From: Jiangella mangrovi
GTDB taxonomy: Bacteria > Actinomycetota > Actinomycetes > Jiangellales > Jiangellaceae
Reading direction: 5' to 3'
Assembly: GCF_014204975.1 (NCBI RefSeq)
Contig: NZ_JACHMM010000001.1
Coordinates: 7,068,037-7,132,036 of the forward strand
DNA length: 64,000 nt
Made by a program: the position numbers and the translations under genes. This document shows, piece after piece, positions 56,017 to 64,000 of this stretch (its first letter is position 1; the number at the start of each line of letters is the position of its first letter). A model generated the notes under the pieces. That model searched no databases, was not told the origin of the DNA, and saw nothing but the letters and a program-made list of their open reading frames with translations.

Positions 56017-57888
56017 GTGCGACTCCCCCGCCTGTCCGTGCTCCTCGCCGCGGCGCTGCCCGCGGCGGCGCTCACCGCGGCCCTCGCCGTACCAGCCGAA
56101 GCCGAACCCGCGGCCGATGAGCCCGAGGTCGTCCTCACCGAGGACTTCTCCGGCGGCGCGGTCCCGGCCGGCTGGAACGCCGTCGAGGGCCAGTGGTCGG
56201 TGTCGAACGGCCGCCTGGTCGGCGTCAGCACGTCGGCCAACCAGCTCTCGCGCATCACGTTCGGCCCGCACCTGCGCAACTACCGCGTCGAGGTGACGGC
56301 CCGGTTCGAGCAGGTCATCAACGCCGCCCGCTGGACCGCCGTCGGCCTCGACATCGCGCCGAACGGGGCCACGCCGTGGTGGATCGCCACCATGCGCAGC
56401 GGCTCGACGGCGTCCAACGGCCTCGAGTTCGCCCAGCGGACGACGTCGGACGCGTGGAACGTCACGAACACCGCCGCCGCGCCGCACGCCGCCGGCACCG
56501 GCCGCGACGTCCGCGTCGCCGTCGAGGTGCGGGGCAGCCGGGCCACCTGGATCTTCGACGGCGAGGAGGTCATGCGCACCAGCGCGCTGCAGCGCTCCGA
56601 GCAGGGCGTGCTGGGGCTGCTCGCGAACGGCGGCACCGTATCCTTCGACGACGTCGTCGTCACGGAGCTCGAGGAGGAGCCGGTGATCCGTCCGGTCGGC
56701 CCGGCCTCGACGCCCGCCGTCGTCGCGCACCGCGGCTACTCGTCCGTCGCGCCCGAGAACACCCTGGCGGCCGTGGAGTCCGCGCTGCGCACCGGCGCCG
56801 ACTACGTCGAGATCGACGTCGCCAGCAGCGCCGACGGCGTCCCGATCATCCTGCACGACAACACGCTGGACCGGACGACCGACGGCACCGGCGCGCTGCC
56901 GTCCGTGACGTCGGACTACATCGAGGGGCTCGACGCCGGCTCCTGGTTCTCGACGGCGTTCGCGGGCCAGCCGGTGCCGACGCTGCTCGACGTGCTCGCG
57001 CTGATGAAGGGCCGCGCGCCGGTGCTGCTGCTCGAGGTCAAGGGCCCCGAGACGCGCGCGGAGCTCGAGCTCATCGTCCAGCAGCTGCGCGACGAGGGGC
57101 TGGTCGAGCAGACCCTGCTGCAGAGCTTCGACGTCAACGTGCTGCGCGACGTCCGGGCCATCGAGCCGGAGCTGCGCCTCGGCCTGCTGCGCTCCAGCCT
57201 CGACGCCGACCCGGTCGCCGTCGCCCGGGACCTCGGCGTCGTCGCCTACAACCCGGCGTGGACGGCGCTGCAGAGCCGCACCGACGTCGTCGAGGACCTG
57301 CACGCCGCCGAGATCGCCGTCATGCCGTACACCATCGACGACCCCGCCCAGTGGCAGATCCTGCGCGACCTCGGCGTCGACGGCGTCATCACCAACAAGC
57401 CGGGCGAGCTGGTCGGCTGGAACGCGCGGCACGTGCAGACGGTGCCGGACGAGCCCACGGTGGCGTTCGCGGCGCCGGCCGACGGTGCCGAGCTCACCCG
57501 CGGCGACGTTCTGGTGCCCGCGGTGACGTCGGAGCGGGCCGAGTCACTGGCCATCACGCTCGACGGCGAGGAGGTCACCGAGGGTGCCGCCGTCGCCGTC
57601 GACACCCTGGCCGCCGGCGAGCACACGCTCGAGGTGACCGCGACCGGGGTGAACGGGACGGCGACCGCGTCGGTGACCGTCACGGTCACGCCGTCGGCCG
57701 CGGGCCTGGTGCGGCTGGCCACGAGCCCCGACGTGGTCCGGAGCCTGCGCGACCAGCTGCTGCGCGCCATCGACCGGTCCGACTGGATCCGCGTCGCCGC
57801 CATCGCCGAGGACGGCGTCGGCGGCCAGCAGCTGCCGGCCGAGCTGGCGGAGCTGATCGCCGCCGACGCCCGCGCGTTGCGGGCGTAG
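56017..57888 (+). CDS. secreted glycerophosphodiester phosphodiesterase
   Basis: A 623-residue exported enzyme. A signal peptide (about 1-29) is followed by a jelly-roll domain of the laminarinase/DUF1080 type (about 38-225), the GDPD barrel (about 230-470; VVAHRGYSSVAPENTLAAVE, YVEIDVASSADGVPIILHDN with the catalytic His-Arg and Glu-x-Asp), an Ig-like domain (about 480-570) and a helical FIVAR-like end. It releases glycerol-3-phosphate from deacylated lipids or teichoic acids. GTG at 56017 has AGGAGG six nt upstream. A PHO-box-like repeat precedes it, so phosphate shortage likely induces it. Confidence 0.92.
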   Translation: MRLPRLSVLLAAALPAAALTAALAVPAEAEPAADEPEVVLTEDFSGGAVPAGWNAVEGQWSVSNGRLVGVSTSANQLSRITFGPHLRNYRVEVTARFEQVINAARWTAVGLDIAPNGATPWWIATMRSGSTASNGLEFAQRTTSDAWNVTNTAAAPHAAGTGRDVRVAVEVRGSRATWIFDGEEVMRTSALQRSEQGVLGLLANGGTVSFDDVVVTELEEEPVIRPVGPASTPAVVAHRGYSSVAPENTLAAVESALRTGADYVEIDVASSADGVPIILHDNTLDRTTDGTGALPSVTSDYIEGLDAGSWFSTAFAGQPVPTLLDVLALMKGRAPVLLLEVKGPETRAELELIVQQLRDEGLVEQTLLQSFDVNVLRDVRAIEPELRLGLLRSSLDADPVAVARDLGVVAYNPAWTALQSRTDVVEDLHAAEIAVMPYTIDDPAQWQILRDLGVDGVITNKPGELVGWNARHVQTVPDEPTVAFAAPADGAELTRGDVLVPAVTSERAESLAITLDGEEVTEGAAVAVDTLAAGEHTLEVTATGVNGTATASVTVTVTPSAAGLVRLATSPDVVRSLRDQLLRAIDRSDWIRVAAIAEDGVGGQQLPAELAELIAADARALRA

Positions 57889-57955
57889 GCGGCGCCGGGG
57901 TGGGCGCTGGAGTACCCGCGACCGGGACCCGTGCGGCAGGGGTCCGCGCAACGGG

Positions 57956-60900
57956 TCAGTCCAGCAGGTGCTCCAGCGCCCGGTCCATGACGGCGGCCCG
58001 CTCGGCCGCGGTCTCGATGCCCTCGAGGCCGAACCCGGCGTAGAGCGAGCCCCGGGTCGCCGTGACGGCCGCCTCCGGGAAACCGGCCGCCGTCGACCGC
58101 AGGAAGTCGTTCGCGTTCGGCGCGCTGCCGTCGGGCGCGCCGGGCACCTCCCAGCCGCCGAGGTCGGTCTCGAAGGACGTGCTGCCGTCGCCGGTGCTGA
58201 CGGTGACGTCGTCGACGAACACGCCGAGCCCTTGGACCGCCCAGTCGCTGGCGTAGCTGATCGAGACCTCGACGTCGCCGCCGGCGTAGGCGGACAGGTC
58301 GATCTCCCACTGCTGCCAGCCGCCGGAGTTGCCGGACGCGGCGTTCCACTCGCCGGTCGTGCCGGTCGGCTCGCAGGTGTCGCCGTCGACGACCGTCTGG
58401 TAGTGCTCGAGCTGCGGGTGCAGGACGTTCCAGCCGGCCGTGCAGCTGCCTTCGGCCGCGATGTCCTGCGTTGTGTGCCCGTTGAGGTCGGGCAGCGTCG
58501 TCCAGTCGTCCGTGCCGACCGGCCTCGCCTCGACGAACAGGTGGTCCCAGTCGGGCTCAGTGTCGTACGACGTCCAGAACGAGAGCGTGGCGCCCCCGGC
58601 CGGCACGCTGATCGTGTTGGCCAGCCGCTTGAACGAGACGTCGCCGATCTGTGAGTAGACGTAGAAGTCGCCGGTGTGCGGCTCGAACGGCCCGCCCTCG
58701 CGATCCCAGCGGCCGGCCACCCAGCTGTCGAACTGCGGGTACCGGTCCGCGGGCAGGATGCCGCTGGTGGTGATCAGCGAGTTGCTGTGATCCTGGTTGC
58801 CGTCCGGGTCGAAGCCCCAGGTCAGACCGTTGAACGGGCCGTCGTCGGTGCCCAGGACGTCCAGCAGCTCGCCGTCGTCGCCGGTGCCGCCGTTGTCGAC
58901 CACGAGGTAGGCGCCGAGCCAGTACTGCAGCACGTCGTTGGTGAGGTCGCCGGAGCCGCCGAGCGGCCGGCACCGGCTCTGGACCGCCGGCGACGACGTG
59001 CACTGGGCGTTCGCGGCCGTGGGGTCGTAGAGCTGGTTGCCGACGTTCTGGGTGTACTGGCTGCCGGCGTTCTTGCCGGTCCAGAGGACGCGGCCGCCCT
59101 CGTTGAGGAAGTCGCGGACCTCGAGCAGCTGGTCCATGGCCAGCCGCGACGCGTTGCCGGCCGCCCAGCCCGGCTCGCGGGTCACGACGTCGTCGCCGGT
59201 GTACCAGACGACGGCGTCGTAGTGCGACAGCACGCCCAGGGCGTCGGGGGCGACCCGGCCGCGCGCGTCGACGTCGTACAGGTCGTAGCCGACGCCGTTC
59301 GCCGCCAGCGCTTCCTCGTAGGCGGCGAGGTGGTGCGGCCCGCCGGCCGGCTGGACCGGCGAGGCGCCGGTGTAGTCCTCGGCCGCCAGGATCAGCACGT
59401 CGTTCGCCGACTCCTCGACCGCCTGGTAGGTGAAGGAGTCGCTGGTCTCGCCGCCGCCCTCGAACCAGACCTCGACGGAGTCGCCGGGGTCGGTGCCCGT
59501 GACCATGCCGCTCATCACGCGGTAGTGCACCGCCGTCGTGCCGCCGTAGCGGTCGCCGCCCTTCCATTCCTGCGTGGGCGCCGTGACGACGGGGCCGCCG
59601 TCGATCCGGTACTTCACGGACACCTCGCCGAGGTCGCGCTTGGCGAGCACCCGCACCTCCTGCGGGTCGCCGTAGGAGTAGTCGAAGGTGAAGTCCGCCT
59701 GCGGCAGGCCGGCCTTGTAGGTGTCGTCGCTCTGCAGGTAGAACGGCTTCGTCGTGAGGCCGAGGTGCGACACCGGGTCGTCCGGGTCGGCCGCCGACTT
59801 CGCCACGTCGAGGGCGAACGGCAGCACCTTCTGGAACTCCGCCTCGATCAGCGCCTCGTCGTCGGGGAAGACGAACCCGCTGCCGGGGACGCCCTCGCCG
59901 AGCTCCGGCGTCCAGGCCAGCGTGCCGCGCTGGGCGTGCGCGAAGTCGGTGGTCTCGCCGTTGGTCACGTACAGCACGTCCGAGGACAGGCCGGGCTCCC
60001 AGCCGGGGATCGCCGGGGTGTCCCAGTTGCCGGAGAGCGCGAAGTAGATGGGGTCGTCGGCGCTGGGCGTGCCGATCTGCCAGCCCTCGGGATAGATCAG
60101 CCACTCGCCGGCGGAGTGCCAGTTGACGTGGAAGGCGAAGTTCACGCGGTCGTAGAGCTCGAGCATGGCCTGCGTCTCGGGCTCCGACGCGGGCTCCGGT
60201 CCGCGGTACGTGTCGCTGGAGATCAGCGACGACGAGCCCTCCTCGTCGTAGCCGAAGTGCTCGGGATAGTTGCGGTTCGGGTCGACCCCGTCGAGCGCCG
60301 TGGTGACGCCGTCGCCGTCGTTGTCGCGCAGGTTCTTCCGCCACAGCCGCTCGGTGTCGAACGTGTACTGGTAGCCGTCCGGGTTCGCGACCAGCAGGAA
60401 CCAGTACTCGTTGCGACGGAGCATGCTGCGGACCTCGCGGTCGTTGGCCCGCCAGCGGTCGACCAGGTGGTTCATCAGCCGGCGGTTGACCTCGGTCGAG
60501 ATCCACTCGCGGGCGTGCTGGGTCGAGCTGTAGAGCACCGCCGGCCGGGTGCCGTCGGCGATGCCGCGCGCGCCCTGGGTGAGCTTGAGCGCGATGATCT
60601 CGCGCCCGTTGTACGTCTCGCCGAGGACGACGAGCTTCGCGATCTGCGGGTTGGCCCTGGCGATGGCGTAGAGCTCGTCGCTCAGGCCGCCCTCCTCGTC
60701 CCACGACCGCCAGACGGTGTACCCGCCGGCCGCCTGGCGAGCGGCCGACTCGCGCGCGCTGAGGCCGTCGGCGTTCCGCTTCACCCGCACGTCGATGCCG
60801 CGGCCGCGCAGCGCCTGCGCCTCCTCGTCGCTGAGGACGAGGTCCAGGCTGACGCCTTCGGCCGTCGGCTCCGCGACGGTGACGTCGAGGCCGTCGGCGC

Positions 60901-61060
60901 TGATCTCGGCCGCCTCCTGGGCCGTGACGTCGGCGGTGTACTGCTCCAGCTCGTTGCCGTCCTGGGCGCCGGCACCGCTGGTGACCAGCAGAGAGACGCC
61001 GAGCCCGAGGGCTGCGGCGGCGGCGAGGAGACGGCGGGAGGGATGACGGCGTGCGGGCAT
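57956..61060 (-). CDS. secreted M14 zinc carboxypeptidase with C-terminal adhesion-type domain
   Basis: A 1034-residue exported metalloprotease. Signal peptide about 1-32; prodomain about 35-105; M14 catalytic domain about 112-425 with zinc ligands H182 and E185 (QHAREW), H315 (NWHSAGEW), substrate arginine in DPNRNY (263) and the catalytic glutamate E386 (WTPELGEG). A middle region with a class-I-amidotransferase-like fold (about 555-700, VLILAAEDYTG, YDAVVWYTGDD) and a MAM/immune-inhibitor-A-like beta domain (about 800-985, LSFWTSYDTEPDWDHLFVEA) follow. Probably degrades extracellular peptides. ATG at 61060 follows AAGGAG. Confidence 0.92.
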   Translation of the reverse strand: MPARRHPSRRLLAAAAALGLGVSLLVTSGAGAQDGNELEQYTADVTAQEAAEISADGLDVTVAEPTAEGVSLDLVLSDEEAQALRGRGIDVRVKRNADGLSARESAARQAAGGYTVWRSWDEEGGLSDELYAIARANPQIAKLVVLGETYNGREIIALKLTQGARGIADGTRPAVLYSSTQHAREWISTEVNRRLMNHLVDRWRANDREVRSMLRRNEYWFLLVANPDGYQYTFDTERLWRKNLRDNDGDGVTTALDGVDPNRNYPEHFGYDEEGSSSLISSDTYRGPEPASEPETQAMLELYDRVNFAFHVNWHSAGEWLIYPEGWQIGTPSADDPIYFALSGNWDTPAIPGWEPGLSSDVLYVTNGETTDFAHAQRGTLAWTPELGEGVPGSGFVFPDDEALIEAEFQKVLPFALDVAKSAADPDDPVSHLGLTTKPFYLQSDDTYKAGLPQADFTFDYSYGDPQEVRVLAKRDLGEVSVKYRIDGGPVVTAPTQEWKGGDRYGGTTAVHYRVMSGMVTGTDPGDSVEVWFEGGGETSDSFTYQAVEESANDVLILAAEDYTGASPVQPAGGPHHLAAYEEALAANGVGYDLYDVDARGRVAPDALGVLSHYDAVVWYTGDDVVTREPGWAAGNASRLAMDQLLEVRDFLNEGGRVLWTGKNAGSQYTQNVGNQLYDPTAANAQCTSSPAVQSRCRPLGGSGDLTNDVLQYWLGAYLVVDNGGTGDDGELLDVLGTDDGPFNGLTWGFDPDGNQDHSNSLITTSGILPADRYPQFDSWVAGRWDREGGPFEPHTGDFYVYSQIGDVSFKRLANTISVPAGGATLSFWTSYDTEPDWDHLFVEARPVGTDDWTTLPDLNGHTTQDIAAEGSCTAGWNVLHPQLEHYQTVVDGDTCEPTGTTGEWNAASGNSGGWQQWEIDLSAYAGGDVEVSISYASDWAVQGLGVFVDDVTVSTGDGSTSFETDLGGWEVPGAPDGSAPNANDFLRSTAAGFPEAAVTATRGSLYAGFGLEGIETAAERAAVMDRALEHLLD

Positions 61061-61221
61061 GGTGGACTCCTTCGTCCGCCGGGCGACGGGTGCCGAACGA
61101 ACTCGAGAGCCGGGGCTGACTGCGGATCAGGCGCCCCCCGGGCCCGCCCGCTCGGGACCGTACAGGGCGAAGGCGATCTTGTGAAGGTGCCGGTCCGGAC
61201 CGCCCGTGGCGGCGCGCGGCG

Positions 61222-61587
61222 TCAGGACGGGAGCGGGCGGCGGCCGGCGAAGCCGAGGTCGGCGCGGTGGTACCAGGCCAGCTCGGCGTCGCCTTCGAGC
61301 CAGCAGAGCAGCACCTGCTCGCCGTCGAGCACGGAGGGGAAGTCGAGCAGGAGCGGCGCGATGCCCTTGACCTCGACGCCGGCGCCCACGAGGGACGACA
61401 GCAGCTCGTCCAGCCGGGCCTGGGCGGCCTTGAGCTCCGGCAGCCCGCCGAGCCGGCTCGGGACGCCGCCCTGGACGGCGGCGCCCAACTCGGCGAGGTC
61501 GGCACGGACCTCGATCAGCTCGTCGAGGGCGGGCCGCAGCCGTTCCAGCACGGCGCGCGCCTCGGCGGCGCTGTAGAGGTCGCTCAC
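61222..61587 (-). CDS. DUF2203 family protein
   Basis: A 121-residue soluble protein of the DUF2203 family. The N-terminal half is helical (LYSAAEARAVLERLRPALDELIEVRADL) and the end is the conserved VKGIAPLLLDFPSVLDGEQVLLCWLEGDAELAWYHRADLGFAGRRPL. Function unknown; DUF2203 genes occur across many phyla. GTG at 61587 gives family length. The small zinc-ribbon gene upstream ends 10 bp earlier on the same strand, so both may be co-transcribed. Confidence 0.88.
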   Translation of the reverse strand: MSDLYSAAEARAVLERLRPALDELIEVRADLAELGAAVQGGVPSRLGGLPELKAAQARLDELLSSLVGAGVEVKGIAPLLLDFPSVLDGEQVLLCWLEGDAELAWYHRADLGFAGRRPLPS

Positions 61588-61597
61588 TCCCCCATTC

Positions 61598-61774
61598 TCA
61601 CCGCTGGGGCAGCAGCACCCGCAGGGTGTCGGCCGGGCCGAGGAAGCGGTGGCCGGCGACGCAGAGAACGGCGACGTGCTCGACGGGGCCGGAGGTGCCG
61701 GACAGCGTGCCGCGCGGGCTGACGGTCGCGGGCAGGTCGCATTCGGGGCAGTCGTACAGCGTGTCGTCGAGCAT
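61598..61774 (-). CDS. small zinc-ribbon-like protein
   Basis: A 58-residue protein with CPECD near the N-terminus and CVAGH later on, enough for a one-zinc ribbon (three Cys, one His). Similar short proteins with DCPECDLPATV are widespread in actinobacteria and have no known role. ATG at 61774 has AGGAG nine nt upstream; a longer frame to 61852 lacks such a site. An iron-box-like sequence stands 56-74 bp before its start. Confidence 0.78.
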   Translation of the reverse strand: MLDDTLYDCPECDLPATVSPRGTLSGTSGPVEHVAVLCVAGHRFLGPADTLRVLLPQR

Positions 61775-61829
61775 CGGGGGCCACTCCTGACGAGGAGACG
61801 TGCGATCGCGCCGTCCTCGCCGCGAGCCT

Positions 61830-61848
61830 TTAGGTAAGGCAATCCTGC
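61830..61848. promoter_or_regulatory. DmdR/IdeR-type iron box
   Basis: TTAGGTAAGGCAATCCTGC agrees with TTAGGTTAGGCTAACCTAA at 14 of 19 positions, with a nearly perfect left half. It lies in the divergent region between the small zinc-ribbon gene and the coxS-like gene and is nearer to the former. Confidence 0.5.
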
Positions 61849-61951
61849 CCAAACGCCCAGCTTGATCGCCAGATCCTCGTGAGCGCGGTCACATGTGCGC
61901 TCGGTCACACGGGTTCCGCGGAAACCCTTGCGGTGTCAGCTTCCGCCGACT

Positions 61952-61967
61952 TTGCTGGACCCAGCAA
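61952..61967. promoter_or_regulatory. palindrome TTGCTGG-AC-CCAGCAA upstream of coxS
   Basis: A perfect 16-bp palindrome with 7-bp arms, 138 bp before the small-subunit start, in a region that otherwise shows only two direct copies of CGGTCACA (about 61888 and 61904). It could be the operator of a dimeric regulator of the molybdenum enzyme operon. Confidence 0.5.
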
Positions 61968-62104
61968 GCGCGCATCGGGACCGGACGCCGTCGGCGCACC
62001 CGGTCACGGCACGAGGAGGTGAGCGCGCCCGCGGTCGTCCCCGTTGCGCTCGGGTCGGGCCGGTGGAGCCTGCGCGCCGGTCCCTGGCGTAGGCGGGAGC
62101 CCGC

Positions 62105-62626
62105 ATGACCAGAATCACCATGACCGTCGATGGCGTCCGGTACGACGACGACGTCGAGCCACGCACTCTTCTCGTCCAGCATCTGCGCGACAACCTCGGC
62201 AAGGTCGGCACCGTCGTCGGGTGCGACACCAGCAACTGCGGCAGCTGCACCGTCCTGCTGTCCGGCCGGAGCGTCAAGAGCTGCTCCGTCCTCGCCGTGC
62301 AGGCCGACGGCGCCGACGTCACCACCGTCGAGGGCCTGGCCGGCGCCGACGGCACGCTGCACCCCGTCCAGACCGCGTTCCACGAGCAGCACGGCCTCCA
62401 GTGCGGCTACTGCACCCCCGGCATGATCATGGCCGCGGTCGACCTGCTCACCGAGAACGCCGACCCCACGGACGACGAGATCCGCCACGGCCTCGAGGGC
62501 AACCTGTGCCGGTGCACGGGCTACCAGAACATCGTCAAGTCCGTCCGCGCGGCCGCCGACGCGATGCGCACCAGCGTGCCGACCACGCCGGAGACCGCCG
62601 CCACGACCGAGGGGGTGACGTCGTGA
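62105..62626 (+). CDS. 2Fe-2S small subunit, form II CO-dehydrogenase/xanthine-dehydrogenase-like
   Basis: A 173-residue iron-sulfur protein. The plant-ferredoxin-type cluster is bound by C40, C45, C48 and C60 ([10 protein letters not shown]), the second cluster by C100, C103, C135 and C137 (CGYC and CRC), exactly as in CoxS. It carries electrons from the molybdenum site of the large subunit to FAD of the medium subunit. Gene order small-large (medium expected next) is typical of form II enzymes. ATG at 62105 begins the conserved [10 protein letters not shown]. The stop overlaps the large-subunit start (GTGA). Confidence 0.94.
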   Translation: MTRITMTVDGVRYDDDVEPRTLLVQHLRDNLGKVGTVVGCDTSNCGSCTVLLSGRSVKSCSVLAVQADGADVTTVEGLAGADGTLHPVQTAFHEQHGLQCGYCTPGMIMAAVDLLTENADPTDDEIRHGLEGNLCRCTGYQNIVKSVRAAADAMRTSVPTTPETAATTEGVTS

Positions 62627-64000
62627 CGGTCACCGAGCAGCGCCCGTCCGGCGAGGTCGGCCGCGACCGCCGCCGCAAGGAGGACGCCCGGCTGATCACC
62701 GGCCGCACCGCCTGGACCGAGAATCTCACCCTCCCCGGCATGCTGCACCTGGCCATCCTGCGCAGCCCCATGGCGCACGCGCGCATCACCGGCATCGACG
62801 CGACGGCGGCCCGTGGCGCTCCCGGGGTGGTCGACGTGTTCACCGGGCCGGACGTCGCCGACCTGCAGGGCAGCATGCCGTGCGTCTGGCCGGTCACCGA
62901 GGACACGGTGCTGCCGGCCTATCCCCCGCTGGCGCTGGACGAGGTCCGGCACGCGGGCGAGCCGGTCGCCGTCGTCGCCGCCCGCAGCCGCGAGAGCGCA
63001 CTCGACGCGCTCGAGCTGATCGAGGTCGACTACGAGCCACTGCCGGTCGTGCTCGACATGGAGGAGGCGCTGGCCGACGGCGCCACCCTGGTGCACGAGG
63101 CCAGCGGCACCAACAAGTGCTACACGTGGATCCTCGACTCCGCGGCCGCCGGCACCGGAGCCGACGTCGCGCAGATGGAGGCGGAGGCCGAGGTCGTCGT
63201 CAAGCGGCGGTTCATCCAGCAGCGGCTGATCCCCGCGTTCATGGAGCCGCGCAGCACCGTCGTCGACCCCACCGGCGACCAGATCACGATGTGGTCGTCG
63301 ACCCAGGTGCCGCACATCCTGCGGATCCTGCTGTCGCTGGGCACCGGCACGCCGGAGCACAAGATCCGCGTCATCGCGCCGGACGTCGGCGGCGGCTTCG
63401 GCGGCAAGCTCGAGGTCACGCCCGAGGAGTTCATCGCGTTCGCGGCGGCCCGGCGGCTGAACAAGCCGGTGAAGTTCACCGAGTCGCGGTCCGAGGCGAT
63501 GCTCTCGGCGCACCACGGCCGCGACCAGATCCAGGACATCACCGTCACCGCCCGCCGCGATGGCACCGTCACCGGCATGTCGGCGCACCTGATCGCCAAC
63601 ATGGGCGCCTACCTCGGCATCATCACGCCGGGCATCCCGATCCTCGGCGCGTTCATGTTCGGCGGCATCTACAAGTTCCCCGCCTACCGGTTCGAGTGCA
63701 CGGGTGTCTTCACGAACACCACGAAGACCGACGCCTACCGCGGCGCCGGCCGGCCCGAGGCGACGTTCGCGCTCGAGCGGATCATGGACGAGCTCGCCGT
63801 CGAGCTGGACATGGACCCGCTGGAGCTGCGCCGGCGCAACTGGATCAACAGCGACGAGTTCCCGTTCACGACGTCGGCCGGGCTCACCTACGACTCCGGC
63901 GACTACGCGAAGGCCACTGACCGGGCGCTGGAGCTGTTCGGCTACGACGCGCTGCGGCAGGAGCAGCGCGAACGGCGCGACCGGGCCGACTCCGTGCAGC
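62623..64000 (+). CDS. molybdopterin large subunit, form II CoxL-like, 3' end outside window
   Basis: The open frame continues past the window end; 459 codons are visible of an expected 780 or so. It starts with GTG overlapping the small-subunit stop. [14 protein letters not shown] is the usual opening of the large subunit, [16 protein letters not shown] is a molybdopterin contact, and residues 371-377 read AYRGAGR, the signature of form II CoxL; form I (true CO dehydrogenase) has AYxCSFR. The substrate is therefore uncertain: CO oxidation by form II enzymes is disputed, and other aldehydes or heterocycles are possible. Confidence 0.93.
   Translation, partial: MTVTEQRPSGEVGRDRRRKEDARLITGRTAWTENLTLPGMLHLAILRSPMAHARITGIDATAARGAPGVVDVFTGPDVADLQGSMPCVWPVTEDTVLPAYPPLALDEVRHAGEPVAVVAARSRESALDALELIEVDYEPLPVVLDMEEALADGATLVHEASGTNKCYTWILDSAAAGTGADVAQMEAEAEVVVKRRFIQQRLIPAFMEPRSTVVDPTGDQITMWSSTQVPHILRILLSLGTGTPEHKIRVIAPDVGGGFGGKLEVTPEEFIAFAAARRLNKPVKFTESRSEAMLSAHHGRDQIQDITVTARRDGTVTGMSAHLIANMGAYLGIITPGIPILGAFMFGGIYKFPAYRFECTGVFTNTTKTDAYRGAGRPEATFALERIMDELAVELDMDPLELRRRNWINSDEFPFTTSAGLTYDSGDYAKATDRALELFGYDALRQEQRERRDRADSVQ

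Noticed and set aside
58676-61576. Plus-strand open frame of 966 codons
   Set aside because: Antisense to the M14 carboxypeptidase, which has a signal peptide and all catalytic residues.

Overview
The window is very GC-rich DNA with actinobacterial gene content and order: SigE-type sigma factor, DmdR/IdeR-type iron boxes, GTG/TTG starts, DUF3097, DUF2203, DUF4916, and the chromosomal backbone leuA, era, CBS-transporter, ybeY, phoH, HIT, rsmE, dnaJ, hrcA, DUF3097, hemW, lepA, rpsT, holA, comEC, comEA, degV, leuS. This backbone is familiar from Streptomyces and relatives. The tandem PhoX phosphatases, the form II CO-dehydrogenase-like genes and the large M14 carboxypeptidase would fit a soil actinomycete such as a Jiangella-like genus, but the genus is an inference. 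No tRNA, rRNA, CRISPR array, phage gene or transposase was seen.

Left part (1-31.4 kb). leuA (cut by the window edge) has its own short leader peptide with three Leu codons. era follows, separated from its usual partners by a Gdx-type SMR exporter with its TetR regulator and by a large zinc-ribbon membrane protein. The compact run phoH-ybeY-CNNM/CBS-CDA-like follows on the minus strand. A sigma factor/GerMN-Gmad2 pair and an LCP protein sit in opposite orientation. hrcA-dnaJ-rsmE is preceded by a CIRCE element; a second TetR/MFS efflux pair has three tandem operator-like palindromes and a perfect CRP-type site. DUF3097, hemW, an acyl-CoA synthetase, a glycosyltransferase, a membrane-anchored protein made of two exact-spacing 73-residue repeats, lepA, an SPFH/Arc-RHH/PemK group and rpsT complete this part.

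Middle part (31.4-48.6 kb). holA-comEC-comEA, a VOC protein, degV and leuS lie on the minus strand. leuS is preceded by a textbook transcription attenuator: an 11-codon leader peptide with four consecutive Leu codons, a long antiterminator-type pairing and a terminator with a U tract. TerC and VKOR genes follow, then a five-gene MoxR/DUF58/DUF4129 operon and a class V aminotransferase.

Right part (48.7-64 kb) is accessory. It holds two full-length paralogous Tat-exported PhoX phosphatases, a cupin protein, an NAD-dependent epimerase, a secreted glycerophosphodiesterase with a PHO-box-like direct repeat, a secreted M14 carboxypeptidase, two small proteins, and the first two genes (small, then large subunit) of a form II CO-dehydrogenase/xanthine-dehydrogenase-like operon that runs off the end. 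The long intergenic spaces around the second phoX carry three copies of a large palindromic element. The PhoX enzymes and glycerophosphodiesterase together look like a phosphate-scavenging set, with iron-box-like sites suggesting a second input.
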